Assembly: GCA_022495005.1 (NCBI GenBank)
Contig: JAGYXB010002071.1
Coordinates: 248,001-312,000, forward strand
DNA from: Rhyacophila brunnea
Taxonomy: Eukaryota; Arthropoda; Insecta; Trichoptera; Rhyacophilidae
Length of the DNA: 64,000 nt
Reading direction: 5' to 3'
The notes beneath the pieces were generated by a model, which saw only the letters and a program-made list of their open reading frames with translations, was not told the origin of the DNA and made no database searches. This document shows positions 11,810 to 22,955 of the stretch, piece after piece. A program made the translations under genes and the position numbers. Numbering within the stretch: position 1 is the stretch's first letter; every line of letters starts with the position of its first letter.

Positions 11810-12250
11810 ATTTTTCTTATTCAACTAATAATTCACAAGATTTAAGAATGTAACATTCTTTTGATTGAAAGCATTATTTTGAAAACACCTAACTTTTATA
11901 GAGAAAATATATAACTTTTAAATAAATTATTTTTTTAGGTATTAATTACTTTAATAACTTGCTAAAAGCAAGTTCAAGTAAGTTATAACAAAAAATCATG
12001 GAGTGAACCATGACGTCGGTTAGTAATTGATATAATTAATACCTACTTTGATTTCCGATGAAAAACCGATGGCCAATAGTAACTCAATTTGAAAAGCATC
12101 TCAGAGAGTAATGTAAGAGCCATTAAATAAAATTTGTCGCAATTAGATAAGGTGCCGATATCATTATAGTCGATGTGCGTGCGCGCGAATCCTGAGAGAC
12201 TCAGGTTAGATTCCTGCTGGGTATCGTATTTTTTTTTCAAAATTATGTAT
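11810..12250 (+). mobile_element. SINE1 copy b, rearranged
   Basis: A minus-strand SINE1 arm (about 11815-11925, with CGAATAATTCAC-like and GAATGTAACATTC motifs) is followed by a plus-strand middle block and a degenerate tRNA-like part up to GGGTATCGTATTTTTTTT at about 12237. The two parts face opposite ways, which implies a rearrangement or two insertions. Confidence 0.55.
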
Positions 12251-13021
12251 ATCGTTTTTTTTACGAATTTAATTAATTTGAGATAGGAAGTAGGTATTAA
12301 CTTCGACTTTCAGTATGATAAAATATTATCTCGGAAAAAAAACAACTGCATTCATCGCATTAGTATATAATTGAACTAGTTCTATAATTAATTTAAAAGA
12401 TGTAATCATTGGAGAATAATATTTAATCATTAATAATGTAAAAATTAAACGCTGAGCATCCATTGTTCCGATTTCAGGAGGGAAAGTAGTTGTGGGATGA
12501 AAAGCCTAAAACATTATTGTTATAAGAAGTAGGTACTGTAACCATGAAAGCTGGAAATTTGCCAAAATCCAACAGTTTATACAGCCCTATTTACACGGAT
12601 TAAGAAAGAAAGTCGTGCGTAAATTCCGCAACTGTTTCATATTTTAATATAACGGTGGCGCCTGCGTAAGTTAATCTCTTTACGAGTGTTTTGTTCTTGG
12701 AGGAATATTAAAATTTGCCGCCTTGTGTTCGGCGCATTAAAGAAATTTCGCACGAATTTATGCAAGCTTCCACGTCACAGACGACTTTTTAAAACTTTTA
12801 TGTACCTGCAAAACACTCAGAATGATTTAAAAAAAAGAACTCTATAATCAGTGAACCATAATTTTATTCAAATACAAAAATTATCATTTTTTTTTCAAGA
12901 CAGGGTTTAAGAATCAAAATTTATTGTTATTAAAAATACATACCTTCATACTAGAATAAAATATACCTACCTAGTGGAATATGACCTTAGATATTTCACT
13001 CTCCGGGTAAGTGTTCTTATT
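12251..13021. other. Unique DNA, GC-richer around 12590-12790
   Basis: No gene recognised. The stretch 12590-12790 is less A+T-rich and not repeated in the window, so it could be conserved non-coding DNA. The rest is A+T-rich. Confidence 0.35.
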
Positions 13022-13025
13022 CCAG

Positions 13026-13165
13026 TGGCGAAGGGTGAAGGTAGGCTGTTAATATGCGACCTAAATAGTGCACAATAAACTTTGTCATTTATACTTATTT
13101 GTTTTCTTTTAACTAAGAATCCAATTTGCAGATGGTGCTGATTAGTTTTTAAAATTCAATTAAGA
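13026..13165 (+). mobile_element. hAT-like MITE fragment (CAGTGGCGAAGG end)
   Basis: It starts with CAGTGGCGAAGG and shares an interior (TTGCAGATGGTG) with the complete small element at 14728-14858. The right terminus is not recognisable. Confidence 0.5.
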
Positions 13166-13368
13166 TAATAGTTTAGGTGTGCTATGGGCGATTTGACAAA
13201 AATAGTGCAGACTTTTTCAGTCAAACTAAAAGGTTTCGTGGAATGTTTCTGATGTTTTAGAAAAACGACGTAGATACATACTTAGGTGGAGTTTTTTTTT
13301 CATTTTTCTTTGTCATTCTCATAACAAATGGCGTGGAATTTTGTTTTTCTTTCATTAAAATTAGAGAC

Positions 13369-13732
13369 TAGGTATCCCAGTATTTAGTATTCAGTAATAC
13401 CGGTTTTAAAATCAGAGAATACCGATATATTCGGTATTGAAAGTGGAAACAAAATGTATTAATTAACAGATAAAGTTTTTTGACTGTATTTTTGTCGAAA
13501 TACGTGATATCTGGTTTACTTCCATTGCCTTTTAATGCCCTTAGAGACCAGGAATGGCATGTGCTATAAAATATTAATATTTTAAAGAGATTTATATTGA
13601 TAATTATTGATATACATATACTTAGGTATGTTTTTTCCATATATTTGACGAATATCGGTATTAATACCGGTATTCAATACAAAATACCGAAATAACGTTT
13701 TTAGTATTTTCATTCGCTATTGCAATCCCTAC
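13369..13732. mobile_element. Probable hAT-like MITE rich in ACCGGTATT motifs
   Basis: Subterminal blocks on both sides are inverted versions of each other: AATACCGG near 13397 and ACCGGTATT near 13665, with ATACCGATAT near 13424 and ATATCGGTATT near 13652. Outer ends TAGGTATCCC and ATCCCTA are weak inverted repeats. I could not find a clean 8-bp duplication, so superfamily and exact ends are uncertain. Confidence 0.45.
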
Positions 13733-14727
13733 CACGAGGCTATTCATACAAACATGCATGCTTATAAATACGTATAGATATTGTGACCTCACGAACCTAT
13801 AATCCCGGGTAATAATAATAAGCCACTACTTTACGCATTGGACTACCAGAGTAGCATCTTTATTTTTCATATGCAGCACCAAACTTGTGGTGAATCATAT
13901 AGATTTTTCAGTAAATTAATTTAACACATTCGTTCTCTGCTCGTTTATCTGTAATACTGTCGAAAACTTTGTCGTCGATTCGTGACAGACAAAAGACTGT
14001 CTTTTGCTTATGATTACCTTCTGCAGTACCTGTCGAATTAGTAGTTTTGCGGACACCTCAGCAGCCATCTGTTATCAGTACTGCATCTCAAATACAGCAG
14101 CAATTTTATTTTCGAAGAATAAAAGTAGATGCAATCAATATAAATTACGTGTGAAACCGAAAGTATCGAGGTATTAATAACTTGTATCATACCAACTGTC
14201 AAAATCTATGTAAAAATAATAAAAATTTACGAAGTTTTTACTATGTTATTTATTTGTCATAAATATGAAAACATTTTTAATTAAGTTTATTAAATTCGTA
14301 CCGCCCATTAGGAGTAGACGTAGGTGAACGTTGTGTTTATGATTTTTTTTTTCTCTATGCCTAGTTTTATATTTTTGGCATTCGCTATATTTTTTACATA
14401 CTCACATATTTTTCTTGTATTGCCACAATAATTCTTATATATATACTTAATAATATAGAGGTTTTTAAAATTGAATTATAAATTTTGATTATTTTTTCCA
14501 TCCATATAATATATATATTTATGATAAAATAATTTATTTTGCTTAGGTAATTAGAAAATTAATGCAGTAACAGACTTTCGATTCATTTAACTCAGCGATG
14601 AGAAATTTGTGGGATGATTTTCAGCAGCCCTTTAATATAATAATATGACGAAGAATGAATAAGATTTAACCGATTTATTTAGATAAAAAGTTTTTGGTAT
14701 TTACGCGTGAAAGATGTAGCTATGAGC
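13733..14727. other. A+T-rich intergenic DNA
   Basis: Nothing recognised apart from simple A+T-rich tracts. Confidence 0.4.
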
Positions 14728-14858
14728 CAGTGGCGAAGGATGGAGGTAGATTTTGTCTTTCAGTCATGCTTATTTGTTTTCATTGAACTATTAGAATACA
14801 AATTGCAGATGGTGTCGGTAGCTTTTCAAATTTATTCAATTTAACCAGTCTACCACTG
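14728..14858. mobile_element. 131-bp hAT-like MITE with near-perfect TSD
   Basis: Ends CAGTGG...CCACTG are inverted, with the CAGTG start typical of hAT elements. Flanks CTATGAGC (14720-14727) and CTTTGAGC (14859-14866) agree in 7 of 8 bases, the 8-bp duplication of the superfamily. Related to the fragment at 13026. Confidence 0.7.
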
Positions 14859-15184
14859 CTTTGAGCCTATCTTTAATTTCCAAGCAAATGTTTCTCTCTT
14901 AAAGTGTCAGCATTTGAATTGAGTTTATTGATATCAATTAATTTAAGCTGTATTGTATTTATTTTAATCCAGTAAAAAATTAAAAAAGTTTACAGAAGGT
15001 TGCCCGTCACCGACAATCGACTGCAGATGAAAAACACAGTGATAATAAATAATTCATAAGTAATTCCAGGTTTTTTTTTACAATAATTTATTGTATATCA
15101 AAGTACGGTTGTGGCATTATTCAGGAATAATAATAAAATTGTTAAAAAGAAAAATCAACTGGTATTACTCATTCAATTAGTTGT

Positions 15185-15385
15185 AAATTAAAATGTCCTG
15201 GATACATCTCTCGTAGCCAGGATGGCCGCTGGGTGAATGCGATAATTAAGTAATACCTACCCAAAAGATATAAAATGACCAAAAACTGCTCCAAGGTGCG
15301 CTGAATTGATGAACTATTAAAGAATTGGGAACCGAGAAGTAGAAAGAGACCTTAAGGAGGCTTTTATCTAGCAGTGGGTTAAGAC
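15185..15385 (+). pseudogene. RTE-like LINE C-terminal relic
   Basis: Translation with several frame changes gives SQDGRWVNAI near 15210 and a KNWEPRSRKRP-type stretch near 15325; the adjacent frame of the latter reads as a WNQE-ERDLKEAF-QQWV tail. These match the end of RTE-clade reverse transcriptase proteins (GHxARxxDGRW ... EAFIQQW). The copy is very decayed. Confidence 0.5.
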
Positions 15386-15739
15386 AAGCGATACTGCAAA
15401 AATATAAATGCGGAAATACATATCGAAAAAACAGTTAAATCCTAAAAGTAATGTCTCAAATTGTGATGAAAACGTTAAACTTACCAAAAAATTTAATATG
15501 TAAAGTAGGTACATTTTTGTATTGAATTTTATAATCTTTATTTCACATTGGAATAACATTTCTGTGTGACTAAAAACCGTTTTTGCTTCCATTTTTCCAA
15601 GATGGCTGCGATTGCTCAGGTGTATCAAACTGGTAACCGCCACATTCTTAATCAGCACAAAAATCAAGTGAGAATCAGTCAAAAAATATTCTAGGCCGAC
15701 ATTTTCAGGTCCCTCCCTTTAAACTATTACTAATAATGG

Positions 15740-16070
15740 TATTTATTTATTTTGAAAAAGAGTATTACGGCATTACAGCGATTGGCCAATGCGCCATAAT
15801 ACATAATAAATACAAAATTATAAAAATATCTGAATTACAAATAACAACTAATATAACAAGAAAGACAGCATGTGTTTATGTATATATTAAAGAAACATGA
15901 TAATATATACAATTATAAATTTAACCTATTTAACACGCCCACAAACATTATATAGTTAATAAAAAATAAATCAACCTTTATGGTGCCATCAAATAAGTTA
16001 ATCGCACGATACACAGCATCATGAAACATAATATCTGTCTTATCTTCAATGTCTTACATAATAATATTAT
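15740..16070 (-). mobile_element. Possible LINE 3' end (minus strand)
   Basis: It begins with ATTTATTTATTTT on the plus strand, as do the better-supported minus-strand LINE tails at 35640 and 53855. No convincing protein is left. Kept as a low-confidence retroelement tail. Confidence 0.3.
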
Positions 16071-16073
16071 CAT

Positions 16074-16275
16074 GGGTACTCCCAAAAATTGGTAAGTCTA
16101 GAAATCGCGTTGTAATTGCGATTTGAAGTTTTACAATATATCCTCTAAAATCAGGCATTATGCTAATTTATTTGTTGAAAATTTTTTCTAGCATACATAT
16201 TTATATATAGACACATAATCCGTTGTTAACTCTAAATACCTAAATTATCGACTTACCAACTTTTGGCAGCAACCC
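16074..16275. mobile_element. 202-bp MITE
   Basis: The left end GGGTACTCCCAAAAATTGG and the reverse complement of the right end (GGGTTGCTGCCAAAAGTTGG) pair over about 26 positions with few mismatches, continuing into TAAGTC. No target duplication was found. Confidence 0.55.
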
Positions 16276-17029
16276 TACGAATAATTATTGAAGTTATTAC
16301 TAATTCCCTCCCACATTGTTTTCGATACGTTATATAATAATACTTACTACCTTCTCGGATATAATATGCTTTTTTTAGTATAAAATATAAAATAATAGAA
16401 TGTTCTTATCTTTTACTCAGCAGTTGACTTTGAACGGGGTATCATAATGACAACAACCAAATAGGACATTACCGATCGCATTAAATCACAAAACGAGGCT
16501 TTCGGAAATCGTCGCTAGGGCACATAAAGCGCGCCAAAATCGAAGGCATCATTGTTTATACCACTCCGATATTCTACTTTATTATTTATAACTCCGTTAT
16601 CACTTTGCTTTATTAAACCAATATCTCAGTGTCAGGAGGCTGGCCGTGGCATATTTGCAAACCTAACGTTCGGTTTATTGGCAATATAAAGCGCCATGGC
16701 ACGGCGCCCAACCTTTGTGAGCCGCCTGCGCCTATGTGGGAGGACGGTGTCCGAAAAGCTCGTCGCCAGCATTATCTTTACGGCCAGTTCACGCGAAATG
16801 ACACGATAAAAGTTTATTTATTATCTATAAATCGAAAGTGCCTGATTTTTTATAATGCTCTTATTACATCTATGATGTTGCCCAAGTAGTCGCGGACGAT
16901 GCTGAGTTGTGTGTTTCTGATAACAATCGAAGACATTAGGACTACTAGGTTGTTTGTTCAGCACAATGTATAGAATTAACCTGATTATTAAAAAAATTAA
17001 GTTATTAGATTTGGTAGTAAAATTTTATT
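16276..17029. other. Unique DNA with a GC-rich island at 16420-16810
   Basis: The island is not repeated in the window and is much richer in CpG and GC than its surroundings. It contains an 86-codon open frame (16629-16889) with no recognised domain. I treat it as a candidate conserved non-coding or regulatory region, not as a gene. Confidence 0.35.
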
Positions 17030-17195
17030 GTAAAATACCAGGGAACTCATGGGAAATAATGGGAACCGAAATACCTAACGTGTATGGAGTAGCAGGCAAC
17101 CGATCTCGAGTGTGGAAGAATACGGGATACATTTAAACACGTGTCAAGAATACTCATACGTCGAATACTGACAACTGCTCTCGGTTTATGCATTG
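17030..17195 (+). repeat. P repeat, copy 1
   Basis: Shares AACCGATCTCGAGT, CAGGGAACTC and ACTGC(T/C)..GCTCTCGGTTT-type blocks in the same order with the minus-strand copy at 32105-32290. Unclassified. Confidence 0.6.
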
Positions 17196-18454
17196 ACGCT
17201 CACTTAATATTGGTGTATTACACACTATTGCATGTCCATATTGCGTGATTCATTTTCGAAAAACACTCAAACCCTGCGACAAAATATACCTAATGTATTG
17301 AATGTAGCCTATCGGAATTTTATTTATTAATCTGTTCTGAGTAAAATACGCATATTACATATTATCTTAAATCCAGCGTTTTTTGACACTGCTAACAGCT
17401 TAATCTCATTCAGCTTTATCGCATTAAAAACTTTGAAAATAAATGTGTTAGAATTTGAACCTTATATTACATAAATATTATTTTGTTATTAGCAGTTGAC
17501 TGTGATATAGATTTAGAACGCATTAATGTATTTAACCAAATTGATGGGTTATATTTGCTTGTCGATCGGCCCTACCAAATATAATAATTTAAGTACACAA
17601 TCTGTACTTAACTAATTTTTGATAAAATTTGACTTAGGACGGCTCTAAGGTACAGATTTTTGGACAGAAAACTTTTTTTTAGAATATTGACTAATTAATG
17701 CCCATGTCTTTAATAAATTTATTATTAAAATGTAGTTTTTATTCGACGATTAATTAAATGTAATTGGGTACCTAATGTGCAGGTGGCTGAAGTAGTAAAC
17801 CACATTGGCTGGAATCTAGAATTCTATGCGTGCAGATTCGAGTCTTATCCAGCAACATATTAAATTAAAGATTTTTTAAATGTGTTTCTTAGGTGTATTG
17901 TTTAATATTATTGTATCAGATAAAACCAATACTGATCAATATTAAATTATGTGGAATAAGTAGGTACCTACTGAAAATTGATTCGTTTAATTAATAAAAC
18001 AAATAAGATTTTCGAGCTTTTAAAAACATGATAGCTATGATCAGCTGTGATAGTATATTATTATCCCTGTTGATGAACTGTCATTGCACAAACTGTCTCG
18101 GTCCGTGTGTGGATGTATCCGTACGCCACGTGTGTAAAGGTGAGCGAGTGGGTGGGTATGTGCTTGCGTGAACAGAGGTAGAAGATGGGAAAACTTTAAA
18201 TTATAGGGTTGAAGCGAAGAAACTGTTTTTAGAATGTTTCACACTTTGGGTGATAAAACCCAGAGGGTTACAGATAACTTAGAGTAATATTTGGGATTTA
18301 AGTACTAGCGTGGGAGACTTCAATGTATTCTGGCATAAGTTTGTTTTTATCATGAGAGATAATATGAATAAATCATCTCTACCAACAATAACAAGTGGTT
18401 AAACGTAGATAAAGATAAAAATGAGTGAAAATACATATTTAAAAAAAAATTAGT
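17196..18454. other. A+T-rich intergenic DNA with one tRNA-like patch
   Basis: At 17778-17850 a sequence with an A-box-like GTGGCTGAAGTAGTAAACC and a B-box-like AGATTCGAGTCTT ends in CCAGC, possibly a decayed SINE head. The rest has no recognised feature; 18070-18185 is somewhat GC-richer. Confidence 0.35.
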
Positions 18455-18527
18455 AATAATTTAATAAACTATGGTTTTATTTATTCAAAAGATTTTAGAA
18501 TGTAATATTCTTTTATTGAACAATGAT
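18455..18527 (-). mobile_element. SINE1 arm fragment
   Basis: Minus-strand arm of SINE1 (TTTATTTATTCAAAAGATTTTAG and GAATGTAATATTC motifs), directly abutting the KW fragment. Confidence 0.5.
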
Positions 18528-18870
18528 TTGAATTATCTCATCTCCACCCGCCATGTAGGTATACGCAGCTGAGATTTGTGCACGCCTTTTATGACGCTAT
18601 ATACGTGTTAGAATGAAAATATTCTAATACCACACTTCTTTATCCTGAAAAGAAGCTGCACGGGACCTAATATCGCAAGATGCTCAAAGAAAGAGTTTAG
18701 AAAATAAAGAAAAGAATCTTGTCTCTGCCGTCATTTATCGTGATATAAAGTATTATCTGTACCTGAAACAGAGGAGTCAGGAGTTAAAAGTGATGAATCT
18801 AAGGAAAGATCGGAATTATTCTGTCCTCCATACGACGTAAATACCTCAAAGTCGGTCTTGGTTGAGAATT
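18528..18870 (+). repeat. KW repeat, partial copy (left end)
   Basis: Matches 54535-54870 and its continuation after the LINE insertion, from ACAATGATTTGA and TCCACCCGCCATGTAGGTAT to CCTCAAAGT-GG-CTTGGTTG. It stops where the shared part with the 8532 copy begins. Confidence 0.65.
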
Positions 18871-18889
18871 TGAAAACATTGCCTAGAAA

Positions 18890-19290
18890 AAAAATTGTAA
18901 AAAAATACAATGCCCAGTGGGACTCGAGCTCGCATTCTAGGGATTCGCGCTAATCTGTTTTACCAATTAAGTCATGTACGCTACATCTAATTGAGACAAA
19001 ATTACTTAGTAGTCTTTACATCTTAAAGCTTTGAAGATTGCATTAGGTTTTGGCAATCGGCTTTTGTTGCTTAATGAAGGTATCAATTAAATTAATTCCT
19101 AATCGACGTTAGGATTTTTTCAAATATTAGTTATATGGTACTTGCATTTGCTAATAATTTAATAAACTATTTATTTATTCAACGAATAAATAAATCATAA
19201 GATCTTTTATTGGACAATGGACATAAATAATTTGAAAACACCTCAGATAGATACCTAGTAGAGAAATCTTTGAAAAAAATACAACGTGTT
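18890..19290 (-). mobile_element. SINE1 copy c (minus strand)
   Basis: Starts with an A-run and AATACAATGCCCAGTGGGACTCGAGCT-type tRNA-like end (B box on the minus strand), then the middle block with GGCAATCGGCTTTTG, and then the arm (CTTGCATTTGCTAATAATTTAATAAAC, GAAAACACCTCAGATAGATACC). The tRNA-like part is degenerate. Confidence 0.65.
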
Positions 19291-20484
19291 ATCGTGGAAC
19301 AATTTAGTGATTTACTAAATATGAGAAAATGTGTTGTGATAATTTTATTGATCTGCAGCATTGGATGGGAATGAATAGACCCTACGATAATATAAAGTCT
19401 ATCAAACTATCATATTACATATATTTTATATCAAGGAAAATACAAAATATCGAATTTTTATAAATTCCAAAAATTACGAATTAATTGGAAACTCCAATGG
19501 AAAATTCGTTGAAAATATGTTATAATAATATGTAGTAGGTAATCATTAATAATTAAATGCAAGTGTGTTGACTAAATGGCTTTACCCTCGATTTTAGAAT
19601 GGTAATTTTCAAGACGAGAGAAGAAATGATATCATAATAATGTATAAATTTTCCCTACAGAGTCTACAAATTGTTCAGGCGTACATCTAAAAAATACGAT
19701 AAATTCTTCACTTTCAAAATTTGCACTGCACGTGGGCCCTTAACTAAAACTTTACATTTCACACAAATGTTAGTTGAGTTAGTCGATGTATGTATGTAAC
19801 TGATTAAAAATAATTGAATTATACATATAATAGGTATTACGTAGTAAATTACCCATTACCTGTCATTGTGTGTCACGAATCAAATGACAGAGAACACTGA
19901 TTAGTAATAAACATTTAGATACTACTTGTTTACCTCCAGGAAGTAACTGTGAGTAGATATAGTTAATTTCAATGAATTGTAAAATGTTTCAATCAAATTG
20001 ACTAATAAAACGAATTAATTCGGTCAATGCGAGTTCCTAATTCGAAGGGTTAGGTTAGTTTGTTGGAGCGACATAGCATCATTATTTGTATTGAACAACA
20101 GGGCACCATACAATGCAGTTTATTTTGCGTCGTTATTAAGTTTGCACTGGTGTGGCCAGCTCTTTGATGGTCACCATCAAATGCCCAGAATCCTTTGTGA
20201 AGTTGGTTGACCTATGCTGGCCTTTTGTTGTTATACGTCATCCAGTGGCAGCACTATGATAAAAAATAGAGGAAGATGTTTAATGCTAACTTTGCGTTTA
20301 TGATATTGAAAAAATATATTTTTTAAAACCTTGAGAAATATAAATACAACTAAGAAGAAATCCTTTGATTTGATGGACCCGTTGGAATCCAAACTCACAT
20401 CTCGACGCCGTAGGGTTGGTTTGTCGAAACTCCATTTTTGGCGAAATTCTGTTTTCTTGTTTTATATTATATATATTATATATA
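19291..20484. other. A+T-rich intergenic DNA
   Basis: No gene recognised. The stretch 20040-20240 is more complex in composition and contains a small palindrome TTGATGG-TCA-CCATCAA near 20165. Nothing further supported. Confidence 0.35.
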
Positions 20485-20660
20485 GTTTTATATATCTATA
20501 TTTGTTTGTTTGTTGCAAAATAGCAAAAAAATGATTTGTTGACAATTGCTTTATTTGTCCTAAATTATTAATACATAGAATAATTGTAAAGTTTATATGA
20601 TTCAACAGAAAATTTAAAAACGTGGTATATAAAAAGTTCTTTTTATCTTGTAATTATTTG
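20485..20660 (+). repeat. DISP repeat, right-end fragment (copy e)
   Basis: Best match from GATTCAACAGAAAATTTAAAA to AAAAGTTCTTTTTATCTTG, identical in order to the right ends of the long copies. The left two thirds are absent. Confidence 0.6.
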
Positions 20661-21061
20661 TCGTCACTTTCGTACTACCTATTTACTAAATGTTTTCCAT
20701 AGGGATCAATTTTTTGATAAAAAGAAGGATATATTTTGACTCAAAAATACTTGTTGCCATTTTGGCGTCGATAATTGCTCTGATTGCATAATTAACCTAT
20801 CATTTTTGCATGGAAGAGAATTTTGCAAAGCGTCAGTGGGTTAATTTCTAAATAATTAAATAATGTAAAACATTGTTGCTGAAAAGCAACATATAAGTAA
20901 ATATTATAAAACATATAAAAGTCTACAATTCTTACTGCGTCCATTTATTCAATACTTTGACTTAAACTTTTTATATTTCAAATATATGACAAATCGTAAA
21001 AATATTAGCTTATTTTCCGAGATATATTTCAAAAGATTTATTGAAAATAATTTTGAGAAAT

Positions 21062-21345
21062 AATATATAACTACAAGAAAACATACGACACCCAGTAGGA
21101 TTCGAATCCCCGAGATTCGCGCTCATATACCCTGACTATCTAATTGCAACGAAGATAAATAATAGTGTTTTTTACAATACTCTCTGAATCACTTTCTAAA
21201 GTGCGTTACTTTTTGGCAGTCGGCTTTTGTATTTTATAGTTAAGTATAATAATTACCTTTTTCTAACTAGTGTCAGGATCACTCCAAAATTTTGTTATAA
21301 CGTACTTGCACTTGCTAATAATTTAATAAACTATTTTCTATTATT
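21062..21345 (-). mobile_element. SINE1 copy d (minus strand)
   Basis: tRNA-like end CCCAGTAGGATTCGAATCCCC (good minus-strand B box) at about 21090, the middle block with TGGCAGTCGGCTTTTG, then CTTGCACTTGCTAATAATT and the start of the arm. Confidence 0.65.
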
Positions 21346-21399
21346 TTTAGATGTTTTCGACGAATATTATGTGTGCGGTGGTGAGACTTTAGAGGCAAT

Positions 21400-21701
21400 G
21401 AGGAGATATGAGAACGCACCAAGCAACCTCTCATCACGCTGAGAGTGAAGAGTCGATGTTGGATCTGGCTCGGCCACATGCTGCAGATGCCACTCACAAG
21501 AGAGAACTTCAACCTGGCTTGCCTGTTCTTCAAGCCAACTGGATTCCGGCGTTCTAGAAAGCCGCTAAATACTGTCTAAAAAGTGTATACGGCGGAGCTA
21601 CGGAATGGTGGTTTGACCTGGAACGATGGAAGAAAACTGGCGAGCGTCAGGAATTCTTAGAGGCGCTTCGTGATGTCCATATGCTCCAACCAGGGGGGTG
21701 A
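21400..21701 (+). pseudogene. LINE reverse transcriptase, C-terminal relic
   Basis: Frame with shifts gives CWIWLGHMLQMPLTRENFNL from about 21457, then after a break RWKKTGERQEFLEALRD and a TGA at 21699. The order WxWLGHxLRMP ... R...GR ... W ... FLEAL is the usual end of several insect LINE proteins. At least one frameshift and a stop separate the two halves. 5'-truncated; clade not decided. Confidence 0.6.
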
Positions 21702-22794
21702 AAGTTCCATACAGCGAACGTGACCACCTAATACATCAGAAATACTCAGTTTTCAGAATAGATGGCAGCACGGTCACACACGAAGTCGCATGATACAAGG
21801 CCATTTCAATGACCAATCAGAGCTCACCCATGATCCAGCCAATCGAAATTCGAGCTTTCGATCAGTCTTTTCAAATTTCATGTCAATTTTACATGATATT
21901 TTCAAAACAAAAGCAGTCGTCCAAGTGTCAAGTGTCAGAATAATATTGCTGTTCGGCGTTTTTAAACCATATTGATAAAAGGTTTTGCAATCCGATAGCT
22001 GATAAAATAAGTTAATGGGTAAATCTAATTTTATTATATCATGTTTATAGGTATATACACTTGTATGCCCCTTGAAATTTCTTTGCAGTCGTGGCATCGA
22101 AATAATGATAGTTCCATACCTATTGTAATTTTCACGTTTGCAATTCTACCAAGGCAAACATAAAAACGAGGTAGGTATATAAAGAAGATTATGTGTGAGT
22201 AAATTATGTACCTACCTATATAAAATGTCTATATTATATTTGCGCATTCTTACAAAAGTGTAAATGGCGACCATTGTCATTTTATATTTTGAGATTAAGT
22301 AGATTTTAAAATTATTGTTTCAGAATCTACATCAATATGTTGTCGGTCGTTGAGGTTTTGACTGCGCAGAATAACAGCATGCGTTGAAAATTTATAAAGA
22401 AATCTTCAAGCTACACAATATATGAAATAATTAATGAAGTGTCATCAATATGACAGGAAGTGCTGACAAATAATTTCCATGGTGGGAGTACGTTATTATT
22501 ATTATTATTACATAATTATGTCCTCATAAATTTATGTTGTGATTCATAATTTGTCAATATGATTATCATTGCAATAAAGTGTAGGTACCTATCTGAATTG
22601 AAATATCGACTTTTATTCATTTTTGTCACAATTTCGCTTTTATAATTATAAATACTTTGGTTCGGATCTATGGTTCTGTCATAGCCAAAACTTCTAGTCA
22701 CACCAATAGATGGTGCCAATCATAGGGGGCATCTTCTTGTATCGAACTTACGAATCTATATATATATATATATAGGATATACGTACTCTGTTAT
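21702..22794. other. Unique DNA without recognised gene
   Basis: Two overlapping open frames near 21774-22097 are antisense to each other and look like chance. The region contains scattered TAGGTACCTACC-like motifs. No repeat copy recognised. Confidence 0.35.
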
Positions 22795-22955
22795 CTATGG
22801 TTCCAACTAAGGGCCGGATGTGGCCGAAGATTTTTTTTTCTAGTGGTTATGTATTTATCAGAAGTGTTTTCAAATTAAAATAATGTTACATTCTTAAATA
22901 TTGCAAATTATTTGTTGAATAAAAATAATAGTTTAACAAACGATTTATATTTTGT
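22795..22955 (+). mobile_element. SINE2 end joined to SINE1 arm
   Basis: GGATGTGGCCGAAGATTTTTTTT resembles the SINE2 3' end. It is followed by a plus-strand SINE1 arm (GAATGTTACATTC-like core AATGTTACATTC, TGTTGAATAAA). It is flanked upstream by an AT microsatellite at about 22755. Confidence 0.5.

Noticed and set aside
16629..16889. 86-codon protein in the GC-rich island
   Set aside because: The open frame follows from the low density of A+T-rich stops; no domain, and no conserved motif visible.
21774..22097. 107-codon minus-strand protein
   Set aside because: Antisense to another open frame of similar quality and without recognisable domain.
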